Positions 25,922 to 35,622 are shown, counted from the stretch's first letter. The stretch: 64,000 nucleotides of DNA from an uncultured Agathobacter sp. (GCA_934359755.1 CAKRLV010000004.1:62001-126000), one strand, 5' to 3'. Numbers and translations are program-made. Notes: generated by a model not told the origin, from the sequence alone.

Positions 25922-26140
25922 ATGTTCGAAAAGGTAAAAACAATTATTGCAGAGACACTTAATTGTGAAGAGGATAAGATTACACTAGAGGCTAATCTTT
26001 TCACAGATTTAGGAGCTGATTCACTTGATGCAATGGAGCTTAGCCTTGCAATCGAGGAGAACCTTGGAGTGTCAATCACAGATGAGCAGATGGCAGAGAT
26101 TAAGACTGTTGGAGATATTGTTAAGATTTTAGGAGAATAA
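25922..26140 (+). CDS. acpP: Acyl carrier protein
   Basis: 72 residues from the ATG at 25922, after GGAGGAACCCACA. GADSLDAMEL carries Ser34, the 4'-phosphopantetheine site, and the rest is the usual acidic four-helix bundle. It carries growing acyl chains through every step made by the genes that follow. First gene of an eleven-gene operon; accB starts 8 nt later. Confidence 0.96.
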   Translation: MFEKVKTIIAETLNCEEDKITLEANLFTDLGADSLDAMELSLAIEENLGVSITDEQMAEIKTVGDIVKILGE

Positions 26141-26147
26141 TTAGAAG

Positions 26148-26621
26148 ATGGAGTTAGAGCAGATTTTCAAAATAATTGAGAAGTTTGATGCTTCTGAAAG
26201 CTCCTATCTGGAATTACAGCTTGCTGAGGATTACATAAAGCTCAAGAAGCCATCTGATAAGACAGTAGTACAGATGGCTTCAACAGGAGCAGTGAATATG
26301 ATACCTGCTCCTGTTGTAAATCCAGTTGATGATGGAGCAAAGAGTCAGTTACAAAATGCAAATGCGGATACGGACTTTGAAGAAAAAGATTATGTTAAGG
26401 CACCACTTGTAGGAGTGTTCTACGAAGCAGCATCGCCAGAGCAGGATCCATTTGTTAAAGTTGGCAGCCGTGTTTCAAAAGGAGATACACTTTGTCTCAT
26501 TGAGGCAATGAAGATGATGAATGAAGTTACAGCACCAAAAGATGGTGTAATCAAAGAAATTCTCGTAGAGAATGGAGATATGGTGGAATATGATGCACCA
26601 CTATTTGTAATAGAGGAGTAG
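26148..26621 (+). CDS. accB: Biotin carboxyl carrier protein of acetyl-CoA carboxylase
   Basis: 157 residues. The N-terminal part and a flexible linker (about 40-85) precede a biotinyl domain with EAMKMMNE, where Lys122 takes biotin. It ends in a typical hammerhead strand (VEYDAPLFVIEE). It shuttles carboxyl groups between AccC and AccDA. It is 5 nt upstream of accC. Confidence 0.95.
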   Translation: MELEQIFKIIEKFDASESSYLELQLAEDYIKLKKPSDKTVVQMASTGAVNMIPAPVVNPVDDGAKSQLQNANADTDFEEKDYVKAPLVGVFYEAASPEQDPFVKVGSRVSKGDTLCLIEAMKMMNEVTAPKDGVIKEILVENGDMVEYDAPLFVIEE

Positions 26622-26625
26622 AATT

Positions 26626-28014
26626 GTGTTTCGAAGAATATTAATCGCTAACCGAGGCGAAATAGCTATAAGAATTATAAGAACATGTATAGAAATGAAT
26701 ATAGAGACAGTAGCTGTGTATTCGATTGCTGATAAGGATTCACTTCATGTGAAGCTTGCAACAGATGCAGTCTGTATCGGACCAGCAAAGGCGGCTGACA
26801 GCTACCTTAATATGAAAAATATTCTTATGGCTGCGACAGAGAAAAATTGTGATGCCATTCATCCAGGATTTGGATTTTTGTCAGAAAACAGTGATTTTGC
26901 AAGATTATGTGAGGACTGCGGAATCACATTTATCGGTCCTAAAGCGGATGTTATTGATCTGATGGGAAACAAGGCAATGGCAAAAAAACTTATGCGTGAT
27001 GGCAATGTGCCAGTAGTTCCAGGAACTGTAGGTGCTGTTGCAGATTTTAAGGAAGTAGAAGATATCGCAAAAGAGATAGGATATCCACTTTTGCTTAAGG
27101 CATCTGCAGGCGGCGGCGGACGTGGAATGCGCAGAGTGTACAAGAGTGAAGAACTAAAGAGTCTGTATGAAGAGGCAAGGGCAGAAGCAAGAGCATGTTT
27201 TGGAAATGATGAGATGTATGTGGAGAAACTTATCCTTCATCCAAGACACATTGAATTCCAGATACTTGCAGATGAATATGGAAATGTAGTTCACCTCGGA
27301 GAACGAGATTGTTCTATACAGAGAAAGAACCAAAAGCTTATAGAAGAAAGCCCATGTATGAGATTGTCGGACGAACTTCGTGCGAAAATGGGAGAAGCTG
27401 CTGTAAATGCAGCAAAAGCGTCAGGATACACAAACGCAGGAACTGTTGAGTTTGTACTTGATGAAAATGATAATTTTTATTTTATAGAGATGAATACAAG
27501 AATTCAGGTTGAACATGGCGTGACAGAAATGGTCACAGGACTTGACCTGATAAAAGAACAAATCAGAATAGCATTTCATCAGCCGCTTGATATGACACAA
27601 GACGATGTGGTTTTAAATGGTCATGCGATGGAATGTCGAATTAATGCGGAGAATCCAGCATGTGGATTCAAGCCGAATTCAGGAAAGATTACTTTTCTAA
27701 ATTTACCTGGAGGTCCAGGGGTACGAGTAGATACACTGCTCTACAACGGATACGAGACGAGTCCGTTTTATGATTCGATGATGGCAAAGGTGATAGTTCA
27801 CGCACCGACGAGGCTTGAGACAATTAGGAAGATGAGACGAGCACTTATTGAACTTACAACCGAAGGAATAACTACAACAGGCGATTTCGACTATTTTGTA
27901 TTACATCATCCGGATTTCGTAAAAGGCAACTATAATGTAGATTTCATTGAAAATAATATTGATGAAATTTTGTCATGGAATGAGTTTGGAGAAGAAGATG
28001 ACGGAATTAATTGA
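26626..28014 (+). CDS. accC: Biotin carboxylase subunit of acetyl-CoA carboxylase
   Basis: 462 residues with a GTG start after GAGGAG. It begins FRRILIANRGEIAIRIIRT; the ATP-grasp glycine loop is GGGGRGMRRV (about 165), and the catalytic stretch is EMNTRIQVEHGVTE (about 290). It carboxylates biotin on AccB using ATP and bicarbonate. The end overlaps accD by 17 nt, which points to translational coupling. Confidence 0.96.
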   Translation: MFRRILIANRGEIAIRIIRTCIEMNIETVAVYSIADKDSLHVKLATDAVCIGPAKAADSYLNMKNILMAATEKNCDAIHPGFGFLSENSDFARLCEDCGITFIGPKADVIDLMGNKAMAKKLMRDGNVPVVPGTVGAVADFKEVEDIAKEIGYPLLLKASAGGGGRGMRRVYKSEELKSLYEEARAEARACFGNDEMYVEKLILHPRHIEFQILADEYGNVVHLGERDCSIQRKNQKLIEESPCMRLSDELRAKMGEAAVNAAKASGYTNAGTVEFVLDENDNFYFIEMNTRIQVEHGVTEMVTGLDLIKEQIRIAFHQPLDMTQDDVVLNGHAMECRINAENPACGFKPNSGKITFLNLPGGPGVRVDTLLYNGYETSPFYDSMMAKVIVHAPTRLETIRKMRRALIELTTEGITTTGDFDYFVLHHPDFVKGNYNVDFIENNIDEILSWNEFGEEDDGIN

Positions 28015-28894
28015 TAAAAGAAAAGGAAAGTTTCAAAGACTCCTGAGAAAAAGAGAGACACAGAGAAAGACAAGGACGATTGAAAAACAGAAGAATAACG
28101 TAGATGTTAACAATCTTTTTATAGAGTGCAGCAAATGTAAGAAAGAGTATAGTAAAGTGCAGATTCGTTCTTCACTGTATGTATGTCCAGGTTGTGGACA
28201 TCATTACTCAATGCCGCCCGAAAAAAGAGTACTAAGTATTGTTGATGAGGGAAGCTTTAAGGTATTTAATTATAAATTCCCTGAAATTGATCCACTGAAA
28301 TTTGAAGGCTATGTAGAAAAGAAGCAGGAGCTTAGGCAAAGACTTAATACATCGGATGCAGTTTTTTCAGGTGTTGGAGCAATACAGGGGAGAAAAGCTG
28401 TAATTGCTGTTATGAACAATAAATTTATGATGGGAAGTATGGGTATCGAGGTTGGCGAGACAATAACACGCGCCGCTGAATACGCTACAGACAATAAGCT
28501 TCCTCTCATTATATTTACAGCGAGCGGAGGCGCAAGAATGCAGGAGGGAATTGTATCTCTTATGCAGATGGCCAAGACAAGTGCCGCAATCGAAAGATAT
28601 AAGCAAAAAGGCGGTCTTTATGTAGTGTGCTTCACACATCCGACTACAGGAGGTGTAAGTGCAAGCTTCGCAGGACTTGGAGATATCAATCTTGCTGAAC
28701 CAGAAGCGCTTGTTGGATTTGCTGGTCCACGAGTTATTGAACAGACAATAGGACAGAAGCTTCCAGAAGGCTTCCAGAGAACTGAATATCTTATGGAGCA
28801 TGGTTTTGTTGACCAGATAGTAAGCAGGGATCGTATGAGAGAGACTCTTGGAAAAATACTTATGCTTCATAATGCGCCAATAGTAAGAGGATAA
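27998..28894 (+). CDS. accD: Acetyl-CoA carboxylase carboxyltransferase beta subunit
   Basis: 298 residues from the ATG at 27998, preceded by TTGGAGAAGA inside the end of accC. The N-terminal zinc ribbon is ECSKC and CPGCGHHY (about residues 41-65), followed by the crotonase fold with TASGGARMQEG and the oxyanion-hole region. With AccA it moves the carboxyl group from biotin to acetyl-CoA. Confidence 0.95.
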   Translation: MTELIDKRKGKFQRLLRKRETQRKTRTIEKQKNNVDVNNLFIECSKCKKEYSKVQIRSSLYVCPGCGHHYSMPPEKRVLSIVDEGSFKVFNYKFPEIDPLKFEGYVEKKQELRQRLNTSDAVFSGVGAIQGRKAVIAVMNNKFMMGSMGIEVGETITRAAEYATDNKLPLIIFTASGGARMQEGIVSLMQMAKTSAAIERYKQKGGLYVVCFTHPTTGGVSASFAGLGDINLAEPEALVGFAGPRVIEQTIGQKLPEGFQRTEYLMEHGFVDQIVSRDRMRETLGKILMLHNAPIVRG

Positions 28895-28898
28895 GAAT

Positions 28899-29765
28899 AT
28901 GTTATTGGAAATTGATGAGATTATAAATGAAAAGCTGATAAATGATATCCCACTTTCAGCTATGGATAAGGTGAATCTTGCCAGAGATGCAAGAAGACCG
29001 AAAATACAGGATTACATAGACAATCTGTTCACAGATTTCTTTGAACAGAAAGGTGATATGCTTGGAAAAGAGGATGGAAGTATTTTAGGTGGAATTGCTC
29101 TTTATCATGGAACACCTGTTACTGTGATTGGACACAGGAAAGGCAACAATCTGCAGGAAAATCTGGCATGTAATTTTGGTATGCCCGGACCAGAGGGGTA
29201 CAGAAAAGCATTAAGGCTTATGCAGCAGGCAGAGAGATTCAAGAGACCAATTATCACTTTTATAGATACACCAGGGGCATATCCGGGAGTCGAGGCAGAA
29301 CAGTATGGACAGAGTCAGGCAATTGCGAATAATCTTGCGATTATGAGTACACTTAAGGTTCCGGTGATTGCAATTGTAACAGGTGAAGGCAGTAGTGGCG
29401 GCGCACTTGCAATAGGTGTAGCCAATACAGTGCTTATGCTTGAAAATGCGATATATTCAATTCTTTCACCAGAAGGTTTTGCTTCTATTTTGTGGAAAGA
29501 TGGAAGCAAAAAGGAACAGGCAAGTGAATATATGAAGCTTACAGCAGATGATTTGCTTGAACTTGGAGTGATTGACGGAATTATTAAAGAACCAAAAGGT
29601 GGTGCACATAGAAATCCAGAAAAATTATATGAGACACTCGATATGATTCTTACAAAAGAACTTGTGGAACTTGATGGTAAAAGCGCAAGTGAATTGCAAA
29701 AACACAGATACAAGAAATTCAGGCTGATGGATGAAAGATTTCAGACGTTGGGAAGGAACAGATAA
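28899..29765 (+). CDS. accA: Acetyl-CoA carboxylase carboxyltransferase alpha subunit
   Basis: 288 residues. FIDTPGAYPGVEAEQYGQSQAIA and VTGEGSSGGALAIG (in separate stretches near 125 and 165) are the AccA crotonase-fold signatures. The first 40 residues hold the usual helical start. It pairs with AccD to make malonyl-CoA. The next gene starts directly after its stop. Confidence 0.95.
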   Translation: MLLEIDEIINEKLINDIPLSAMDKVNLARDARRPKIQDYIDNLFTDFFEQKGDMLGKEDGSILGGIALYHGTPVTVIGHRKGNNLQENLACNFGMPGPEGYRKALRLMQQAERFKRPIITFIDTPGAYPGVEAEQYGQSQAIANNLAIMSTLKVPVIAIVTGEGSSGGALAIGVANTVLMLENAIYSILSPEGFASILWKDGSKKEQASEYMKLTADDLLELGVIDGIIKEPKGGAHRNPEKLYETLDMILTKELVELDGKSASELQKHRYKKFRLMDERFQTLGRNR

Positions 29766-30707
29766 ATGGATGGATTAAGAATAATATCCACTGGACATTA
29801 TGCTCCGGACAAAGTGGTAACAAATGATGACATCAGCAAAATTGTTGATACATCAGACGAATGGATAACAGAGCGTACAGGAATTAAAAGACGTCATTTC
29901 TGTACAGAAGATGACAATAACGTGACTATGGCATTAGAGGCAGCAAAGATTGCACTGGATAAAGCTGGTATTGAAAGAAATGAGATAGGATGTCTTGTGG
30001 TATCGACATTTTCAGGAGATTATCTGGTTCCATCGGCAGCATGTCAGGTGCAGGAAAAACTTGGACTTAGTGATGAGATAATTTGTTTTGACTTAAATGC
30101 GGCATGTTCTGGTTTTGTCTTCGGTATAGAGACTATACGAGGACTTCTTCTGCAAAGCAGCAAGAAATATGGACTTCTGATAGGCAGTGAGTGTATTTCG
30201 AGACGACTTGATATGTCAGACAGAGGAACATGTATACTTTTTGGAGATGGAGCAGGGGCTGCACTTTTTGAATTAGATGCGTCAAAGAGTTATACAAGTG
30301 TATTTGGCTGTCATGGAGATCTTGAGGTGATTAATGTGCCAAATGATGCCGATAATCCGGGACGTGTTCATATGGCGGGACAGGCAACATACAAGTTTGC
30401 TGTAGGTACTGTGCCTAAGCTTATAAAAGCAGTCGTACAGAAAGCCGGAATAGAGCTCGAAGATATAGATGCATATATCTGCCATCAGGCTAATGCGAGA
30501 ATAATTGATGCTGTTGCAAAACATCTAAAACAGCCAAGGGAGAAATTCTTTTTCAATCTTGATGAATATGGCAACACATCGGCAGCGAGTGTAGCAATAG
30601 CACTTAGTGATGCAATAGATAAAGGATTTGTAAGACCAGGACAGAAGGTCCTCTTAAGTGGTTTTGGGGCTGGTAAGACCTGGGGGGCAATCATCATAGA
30701 TTTGTAG
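29766..30707 (+). CDS. fabH: Beta-ketoacyl-ACP synthase III
   Basis: 313 residues; the ATG is immediately after the accA stop. The catalytic triad is Cys114 in LNAACSGF, His in ICHQANARI (about 240) and Asn in EYGNTSAAS (about 270). It condenses a short acyl-CoA with malonyl-ACP to start fatty acid synthesis. Primer choice (acetyl or branched) cannot be read from the sequence. Confidence 0.96.
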   Translation: MDGLRIISTGHYAPDKVVTNDDISKIVDTSDEWITERTGIKRRHFCTEDDNNVTMALEAAKIALDKAGIERNEIGCLVVSTFSGDYLVPSAACQVQEKLGLSDEIICFDLNAACSGFVFGIETIRGLLLQSSKKYGLLIGSECISRRLDMSDRGTCILFGDGAGAALFELDASKSYTSVFGCHGDLEVINVPNDADNPGRVHMAGQATYKFAVGTVPKLIKAVVQKAGIELEDIDAYICHQANARIIDAVAKHLKQPREKFFFNLDEYGNTSAASVAIALSDAIDKGFVRPGQKVLLSGFGAGKTWGAIIIDL

Positions 30708-30716
30708 GAGGAACTT

Positions 30717-31652
30717 ATGAAATTACAAGAATTATTACATACAAAATATCCAATTATACAGGGCGGAATGGCAAATATTGCAACAGGTGAATTCGCAGCA
30801 GCTGTTTCTAATGCGGGAGCTCTTGGTCTTATTGCATCAGGTGGAATGGATCATGTAAAGATTAAGGAAGAAATAGATAAGTGCCGCGCACTTACGGATA
30901 AGCCATTTGGAGTAAATCTCATGCTTATGAATCCGGACGCAGATGCGATTGCCGAGCTTTTATATGAGGAGAAGATTCCTGTTATCACTACAGGAGCAGG
31001 AAATCCAGGCAAGTATATGGCTAAATGGAAAGAAAATGGCAGTATGGTCATTCCAGTATGTGCAAGCGTACTTCTCGCCAGAAAAATGGTAGAGGCAGGC
31101 GCAGATGCGATTATTGCAGAAGGCGGAGAAAGCGGCGGACATGTAGGTGATATGACTACCATGACATTACTTCCACAGATGGTAGATGCACTAGATGTAC
31201 CGGTTATCGCAGCAGGAGGAATTGCAGACGGACGTCAGATGGCTGCGGCATATATACTTGGAGCGTGCGGAGTGCAGATAGGTACATGTCTTCTTGTGAG
31301 CGAGGAATGTCCAATACATGAGAATTATAAAAATGCACTTATAAAGGCTAAAGATAACGGAACAACAGTAACGGGACGTTCTCAGGGTGCCCCTGTCAGA
31401 ATCCTCAAAAACCGTATGGCGAGACAGTATCTTAAACTTGAAAAAGAGGGTGCAGACAAGATGGAACTTGAAAAAATTACGCTTGGTGGACTTCGCAAGG
31501 CTGTATTAGATGGAGATGTTGATATGGGTTCTGTAATGGCTGGTCAGGTATGCGGACAGCTTAAAGAGATTAGACCACTTGCTGACATATTAGAATCTAT
31601 GTATACAGATGCACAAAAAAGGCTTGAAGAGATGGGAAGGAGAACAATCTAA
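30717..31652 (+). CDS. fabK: Enoyl-ACP reductase II (FMN, FabK type)
   Basis: 311 residues with a nitronate-monooxygenase-like TIM barrel: IIQGGMANIATGEFAA at the start, SNAGALGLIASGG, and EGGESGGHVGDM, which binds the FMN phosphate region. It reduces enoyl-ACP with NAD(P)H. This is the only enoyl reductase in the operon and is the form unrelated to the short-chain FabI, hence naturally insensitive to FabI inhibitors. It overlaps fabD by one base. Confidence 0.94.
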   Translation: MKLQELLHTKYPIIQGGMANIATGEFAAAVSNAGALGLIASGGMDHVKIKEEIDKCRALTDKPFGVNLMLMNPDADAIAELLYEEKIPVITTGAGNPGKYMAKWKENGSMVIPVCASVLLARKMVEAGADAIIAEGGESGGHVGDMTTMTLLPQMVDALDVPVIAAGGIADGRQMAAAYILGACGVQIGTCLLVSEECPIHENYKNALIKAKDNGTTVTGRSQGAPVRILKNRMARQYLKLEKEGADKMELEKITLGGLRKAVLDGDVDMGSVMAGQVCGQLKEIRPLADILESMYTDAQKRLEEMGRRTI

Positions 31653-32596
31653 TGCTTGGATTTATATATGCTGGTCAGGGAAGCCAGAGAGTGGGAATGG
31701 GAAAAGATTTCTATGAAGCATATCCTGTTTTTGCAAAGGTATTTGATGAGGCCCCTGAATATGTAAAGAAATATTGTTTTGAAGGACCGAAAGAGACACT
31801 TGGACAGACTAGATATACACAGCCATGTATGGTTGCATTTGCAGTTGGAGTTACTAATCTTCTAAGAGAGGAGAATATAATTCCTGATTATGTCTGTGGT
31901 CTTAGTCTTGGAGAGTATTCAGCTCTTTACAGCGCAGGAGTGTTTTCACAAAAGGATGTTCTCGACCTGATTGAGTTTAGGGGAATAGCAATGGAAGAAG
32001 CTGTTGTTGGAAGAAAAGCAAAAATGGCAGCAGTGCTTATGATGGATAGGCAGACAATAGAAGACTGCTGTAAAAAGGCAGGAGAGCAGGTAAGTGATGG
32101 TCTTGTAGTAAGTGTTGCAAACTATAACTGCCCTGGACAGATTGTAATATCAGGTGACGAGGAAGCAGTAGATTGCGCAATTGAACTTTTGAAAGAGGCT
32201 GGTGCTAAAAGGATTATCCCACTTGCAGTAAGCGGACCTTTTCACACATCACTTATGAAGCCAGCTGGTGATGGACTTGCAAAGAAATTTAAAGAGATTA
32301 AGTTCAATGAGCCTTCACAGAAAGTAATATATAATAAAACTGCAAGAGAGATTGCAGAGGATGAGACAATTCCCGGGCTGCTTGAACAGCAGGTTCAAAG
32401 CAGCGTATATCTTGAAGATTCTATCCGATATATGATAGACAAAGGCGTTGATACAATTATAGAGATTGGGCCAGGAAAGGGTGTTGGCAAATTTGTAAAC
32501 AAAATTGATAAAAGTATAAAAGTAATCAGCATAGATTCTGTAGATGATTATAAAGAAGCAGTCAGTTATCTGAAGGGAGAAAATGATGAGCAATAA
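31652..32596 (+). CDS. fabD: Malonyl-CoA:ACP transacylase
   Basis: 314 residues. IYAGQGSQRVGMGKDF at the start, the nucleophile Ser in GLSLGEYSALY (about 90) and His in SGPFHTSLM (about 199) form the catalytic pair. It loads malonyl onto acyl carrier protein. Start and stop overlap with fabK and fabG, a sign of tight coupling. Confidence 0.95.
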   Translation: MLGFIYAGQGSQRVGMGKDFYEAYPVFAKVFDEAPEYVKKYCFEGPKETLGQTRYTQPCMVAFAVGVTNLLREENIIPDYVCGLSLGEYSALYSAGVFSQKDVLDLIEFRGIAMEEAVVGRKAKMAAVLMMDRQTIEDCCKKAGEQVSDGLVVSVANYNCPGQIVISGDEEAVDCAIELLKEAGAKRIIPLAVSGPFHTSLMKPAGDGLAKKFKEIKFNEPSQKVIYNKTAREIAEDETIPGLLEQQVQSSVYLEDSIRYMIDKGVDTIIEIGPGKGVGKFVNKIDKSIKVISIDSVDDYKEAVSYLKGENDEQ

Positions 32597-33320
32597 AGTT
32601 GCACTTGTAACAGGTGGAAGCAGAGGAATAGGAAGAGTCATCTGTCTTGAATTATCAAAAAAGGGATATGATATCGTGACATGTTACAGTCATGGCAAGG
32701 ATGCAGCGCAGCAGACTGTGGATATGTGCAAAGAAAATGGCGTAAATGCCATCGCATATGAAGCTGATGTGTCAGATGCAGCGGCAGTAAGTGAACTTTT
32801 TGCAAAATTAAAGACTGAGCATGGCGGAATAGATGTTCTTGTAAATAATGCTGGAATCACAAAGGATAATCTTATTCTTAGAATGAGTGAGGCTGATTTT
32901 GAACAGGTAATAAACATCAACTTAAAAGGTGCATTTTTATGCTGTAAAGAAGCTGCAAAACAGATGCTAAGAAAAGGTGGAAGAATTATCAATATAAGCA
33001 GTGTTGTTGGAATAAGTGGAAATGCAGGACAGGCAAATTATTCATCAAGTAAGGCTGGAATTATCGGACTTACCAAATCTCTTGCAAAAGAACTTGGAGG
33101 AAAAGGCATAACAGTAAATGCTGTAGCGCCTGGATTCATACAGACAGATATGACGGCAGAGTTATCAGATGAACAGAAAAAATACTGGGAACAGCAGATT
33201 CCAAGAAAGAGAATTGGCAAACCAGAGGATGTTGCAAATGCAGTATGCTTTCTGGCAGCAGAGGAAAGTGATTATATAACTGGACAGGTTATTGCAGTTG
33301 ATGGCGGAATGGCAATGTAG
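32583..33320 (+). CDS. fabG: 3-oxoacyl-ACP reductase
   Basis: 245 residues (a second ATG follows directly). Short-chain dehydrogenase: NADP loop TGGSRGIGR (9-17), NNAGIT (about 89), catalytic Ser in NISSVVG (about 139), Tyr and Lys in NYSSSKAG (about 152-156). It reduces 3-oxoacyl-ACP. The start overlaps fabD by 14 nt. Confidence 0.95.
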   Translation: MMSNKVALVTGGSRGIGRVICLELSKKGYDIVTCYSHGKDAAQQTVDMCKENGVNAIAYEADVSDAAAVSELFAKLKTEHGGIDVLVNNAGITKDNLILRMSEADFEQVININLKGAFLCCKEAAKQMLRKGGRIINISSVVGISGNAGQANYSSSKAGIIGLTKSLAKELGGKGITVNAVAPGFIQTDMTAELSDEQKKYWEQQIPRKRIGKPEDVANAVCFLAAEESDYITGQVIAVDGGMAM

Positions 33321-33334
33321 ACAAGGAGAACATA

Positions 33335-34573
33335 ATGAAAAGACGTGTTGTTATTACAGGAATGGGAACAGTTAATCCCATTGGAAACAGTGTAAAAGAA
33401 GCTTGGGAGAGCGTTAAAAATAATAAATGTGGAATCGCACCAATTACAGAGTTTGATACAACTAATTTCTCTGTAAAGCTTGCTGGAGAAGTAAAAGGAT
33501 ATGATGCAGATGCTATTTTAGGCAAGAAAGAATGTAAGAGAATGGACAGATACACACAGCTTGCGCTTGGAGCATCAATTGAGGCAGTAGAAGACAGCGG
33601 CATTGATTTTGAAAAAGAAGATACAGCACGCTGTGGAGTGATTGTATCAAGTGGTATCGGTGGACTCAGGACAATAGAGGAAGAACACACAAAGGGAATA
33701 CAGAAAGGTTTCAACAGAATCTCGCCATTTTTTATTCCTATGGCAATTTCAAATATAGCAGCAGGTCAGATTGCGATAAGATATGGACTTCATGGAATGT
33801 GTACATGTGTTGTAACTGCATGTGCTAGTGGAAACAATGCAATCGGAGATGCTTTCCGTCATATCAGGGATGGATATGCAGAGGTTATGATCTGTGGTGG
33901 AAGTGAAGGCTGCGTAAGTGAGCTTGGTATTGGTGGTTTCGCATCGCTTAAGGCACTTAACACAACAGAAGATGTCACAAGAGCATCTATTCCATTTGAC
34001 AAAGAAAGAAACGGATTTGTAATGGGTGAAGGTGCTGGTATCTTAGTTATAGAGGAACTTGAACATGCTAAGAAAAGAGGCGCCAAAATATATGCAGAGC
34101 TTGCAGGATATGGCGCTAACTGTGATGCTTATCATATCACAGCTCCAAATCCAGAAGGAACATGGGGCGCAGAGTGTATGAAGCTTGCAATCGAAGATGC
34201 AGGAATGAAGCCGGAAGATATCGATTATATAAATGCACATGGAACTTCCACACACTTAAATGACAGCGGAGAGACTAAGGCAATCAAGAAAGCGTTCGGA
34301 GATTATGCATATAAGCTTATGGTAAGTTCAACGAAATCAATGACAGGACATATGCTAGGTGGTGCAGGTGCAGTAGAAGCAGTATTTACAACAATGGCAG
34401 TATCGGATGACTTTGTGCCGGCTACATTAAATTATAAAGTGCCAGACGAAGAGTGCGACCTTGATATTGTGCCAAATGAAGGAAGAAATGCAAAGGTAAG
34501 AGCAGCCGTATCAAATACACTTGGTTTTGGCGGACATAATGCAAGTATATTAATTCGTAAATTTGAGGAGTAA
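33335..34573 (+). CDS. fabF: Beta-ketoacyl-ACP synthase II
   Basis: 412 residues; AAGGAG precedes the ATG. Catalytic Cys is in TACASGNNA (about 164), and the two His are in NAHGTSTH (about 304) and SMTGHMLGGAG (about 340). It carries out chain elongation. No fabB is present. Confidence 0.96.
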   Translation: MKRRVVITGMGTVNPIGNSVKEAWESVKNNKCGIAPITEFDTTNFSVKLAGEVKGYDADAILGKKECKRMDRYTQLALGASIEAVEDSGIDFEKEDTARCGVIVSSGIGGLRTIEEEHTKGIQKGFNRISPFFIPMAISNIAAGQIAIRYGLHGMCTCVVTACASGNNAIGDAFRHIRDGYAEVMICGGSEGCVSELGIGGFASLKALNTTEDVTRASIPFDKERNGFVMGEGAGILVIEELEHAKKRGAKIYAELAGYGANCDAYHITAPNPEGTWGAECMKLAIEDAGMKPEDIDYINAHGTSTHLNDSGETKAIKKAFGDYAYKLMVSSTKSMTGHMLGGAGAVEAVFTTMAVSDDFVPATLNYKVPDEECDLDIVPNEGRNAKVRAAVSNTLGFGGHNASILIRKFEE

Positions 34574-34577
34574 TAAA

Positions 34578-35006
34578 ATGGAACTAAATTCAAATCAGAT
34601 ACAGGAAATTCTTCCACACAGATATCCTTTTCTTCTTGTAGATAGAATTACAGAGTGTGAGCCAGGAAAATCAGCTAAGGGAATTAAGTGCGTTAGCGCA
34701 AATGAAATGCAGTTCCTGGGACATTTTCCACAGCAACATGTAATGCCGGGAGTTCTTCTTATAGAAGCGCTTGCACAGGTAGGTGCAGTATCACTTCTTA
34801 CAATGGAAGAAAATAAAGGAAAGCTTGCTTTCTTTGGCGGTATAAAAAATGCCAGATTTAAGAAACAGGTCGTACCAGGTGATGTGGTAGAACTCTCATG
34901 TGAACTTATCACATTAAAAGGACCACTTGGAATTGGAAAGGCAGTTGCTACTGTAAATGGTCAGATAGCGGTTACTGCAGAGCTTTCTTTTGCAATTGGC
35001 AAATAA
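34578..35006 (+). CDS. fabZ: 3-hydroxyacyl-ACP dehydratase
   Basis: 142 residues from the ATG at 34578, after GAGGAGTAATAAA; a longer in-frame reading begins inside fabF and lacks a ribosome binding site. ILPHRYPFLLVDRI and GHFPQQHVMPGVLLIEALAQ (catalytic His and Glu) are the FabZ marks. It dehydrates 3-hydroxyacyl-ACP. No fabA or fabM isomerase is present in the operon, so how unsaturated acyl chains arise is not visible here. Last gene of the operon. Confidence 0.96.
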   Translation: MELNSNQIQEILPHRYPFLLVDRITECEPGKSAKGIKCVSANEMQFLGHFPQQHVMPGVLLIEALAQVGAVSLLTMEENKGKLAFFGGIKNARFKKQVVPGDVVELSCELITLKGPLGIGKAVATVNGQIAVTAELSFAIGK

Positions 35007-35056
35007 TTTTGCTATGATGTATACAAGCGGTGGTTACATCGCTTGTATACTATAAT
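34990..35056 (+). promoter_or_regulatory. Promoter and 11-bp inverted repeat before the FabT-like gene
   Basis: TTGCAA (34990-34995), 17-bp spacer, TATGAT (35013-35018). Directly behind is the perfect dyad GTATACAAGCG-N10-CGCTTGTATAC (35019-35050), followed by another TATAAT (35051-35056). No T-run follows, so an operator is more likely than a terminator. A smaller hairpin (AGGCAGC/GCTGCCT, 35065-35083) stands just before the start codon. Confidence 0.5.
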
Positions 35057-35094
35057 GATAATGGAGGCAGCTTCATGCTGCCTATGGTGAAAAA

Positions 35095-35550
35095 ATGATA
35101 GAACAAAATTTTTCGGATGTGTATATGAAATTTAAAGTGCATTTTTATCGGGAAGTCTTCAATCAGATTCATTCAAGAGAGACTTCACTGTCTACAGCAG
35201 AAGTTTTCTGCGTTGAAATTATACATGCCCTTCATGAGCCTACAGTCAATGAATTCGCAAATTTTATAAATGTATCATCCCCAAATGCTGCATACAAAGT
35301 AAATAGTCTTATTCAAAAAGGATATATTACAAAGGAACAGTCTGATACAGACAAAAGAGAATATCATTTAAAGCTGACAGACAAATACTATGATTACCTA
35401 AATCTTAGCCAGGCATATATAAGCAAAGTATCAAAGAGAATAGAAGAACGATTTAATGATGAAGAACTTGAGATTTTAGACAGAGTTCTTGACATAACAT
35501 CTCATGAATTAATGTCTGAAATCGATATCCCCGACATGAAAATTGACTGA
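35095..35550 (+). CDS. MarR-family regulator, FabT-like
   Basis: 151 residues; GGTGA lies 4 nt before the ATG. The winged helix includes NEFANFINVSSPNAAYKVNSLIQKGYI (in two stretches near 60-85) and a wing DTDKREYHLKLT. Its place right behind fabZ matches FabT-like regulators of fatty-acid genes, which in streptococci sense acyl-ACP. It has its own promoter region with a strong dyad. That it binds the AGTTAA elements upstream of acpP is inference. Confidence 0.78.
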   Translation: MIEQNFSDVYMKFKVHFYREVFNQIHSRETSLSTAEVFCVEIIHALHEPTVNEFANFINVSSPNAAYKVNSLIQKGYITKEQSDTDKREYHLKLTDKYYDYLNLSQAYISKVSKRIEERFNDEELEILDRVLDITSHELMSEIDIPDMKID

Positions 35551-35556
35551 TAATAA

Positions 35557-35585
35557 TTGTTTTTTATATGTGTGTATAGTATAAT
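35557..35585 (+). promoter_or_regulatory. Predicted sigma-A promoter of the EAL-SCP2 gene
   Basis: TTGTTT (35557-35562), 17-bp spacer, TATAAT (35580-35585). The box starts just 6 bp after the FabT-like stop codon, so the phosphodiesterase gene can be transcribed alone. Confidence 0.6.
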
Positions 35586-35622
35586 ATTCTTGGATTGAGA
35601 GATTTTCTCTGGGAGGGAATAT

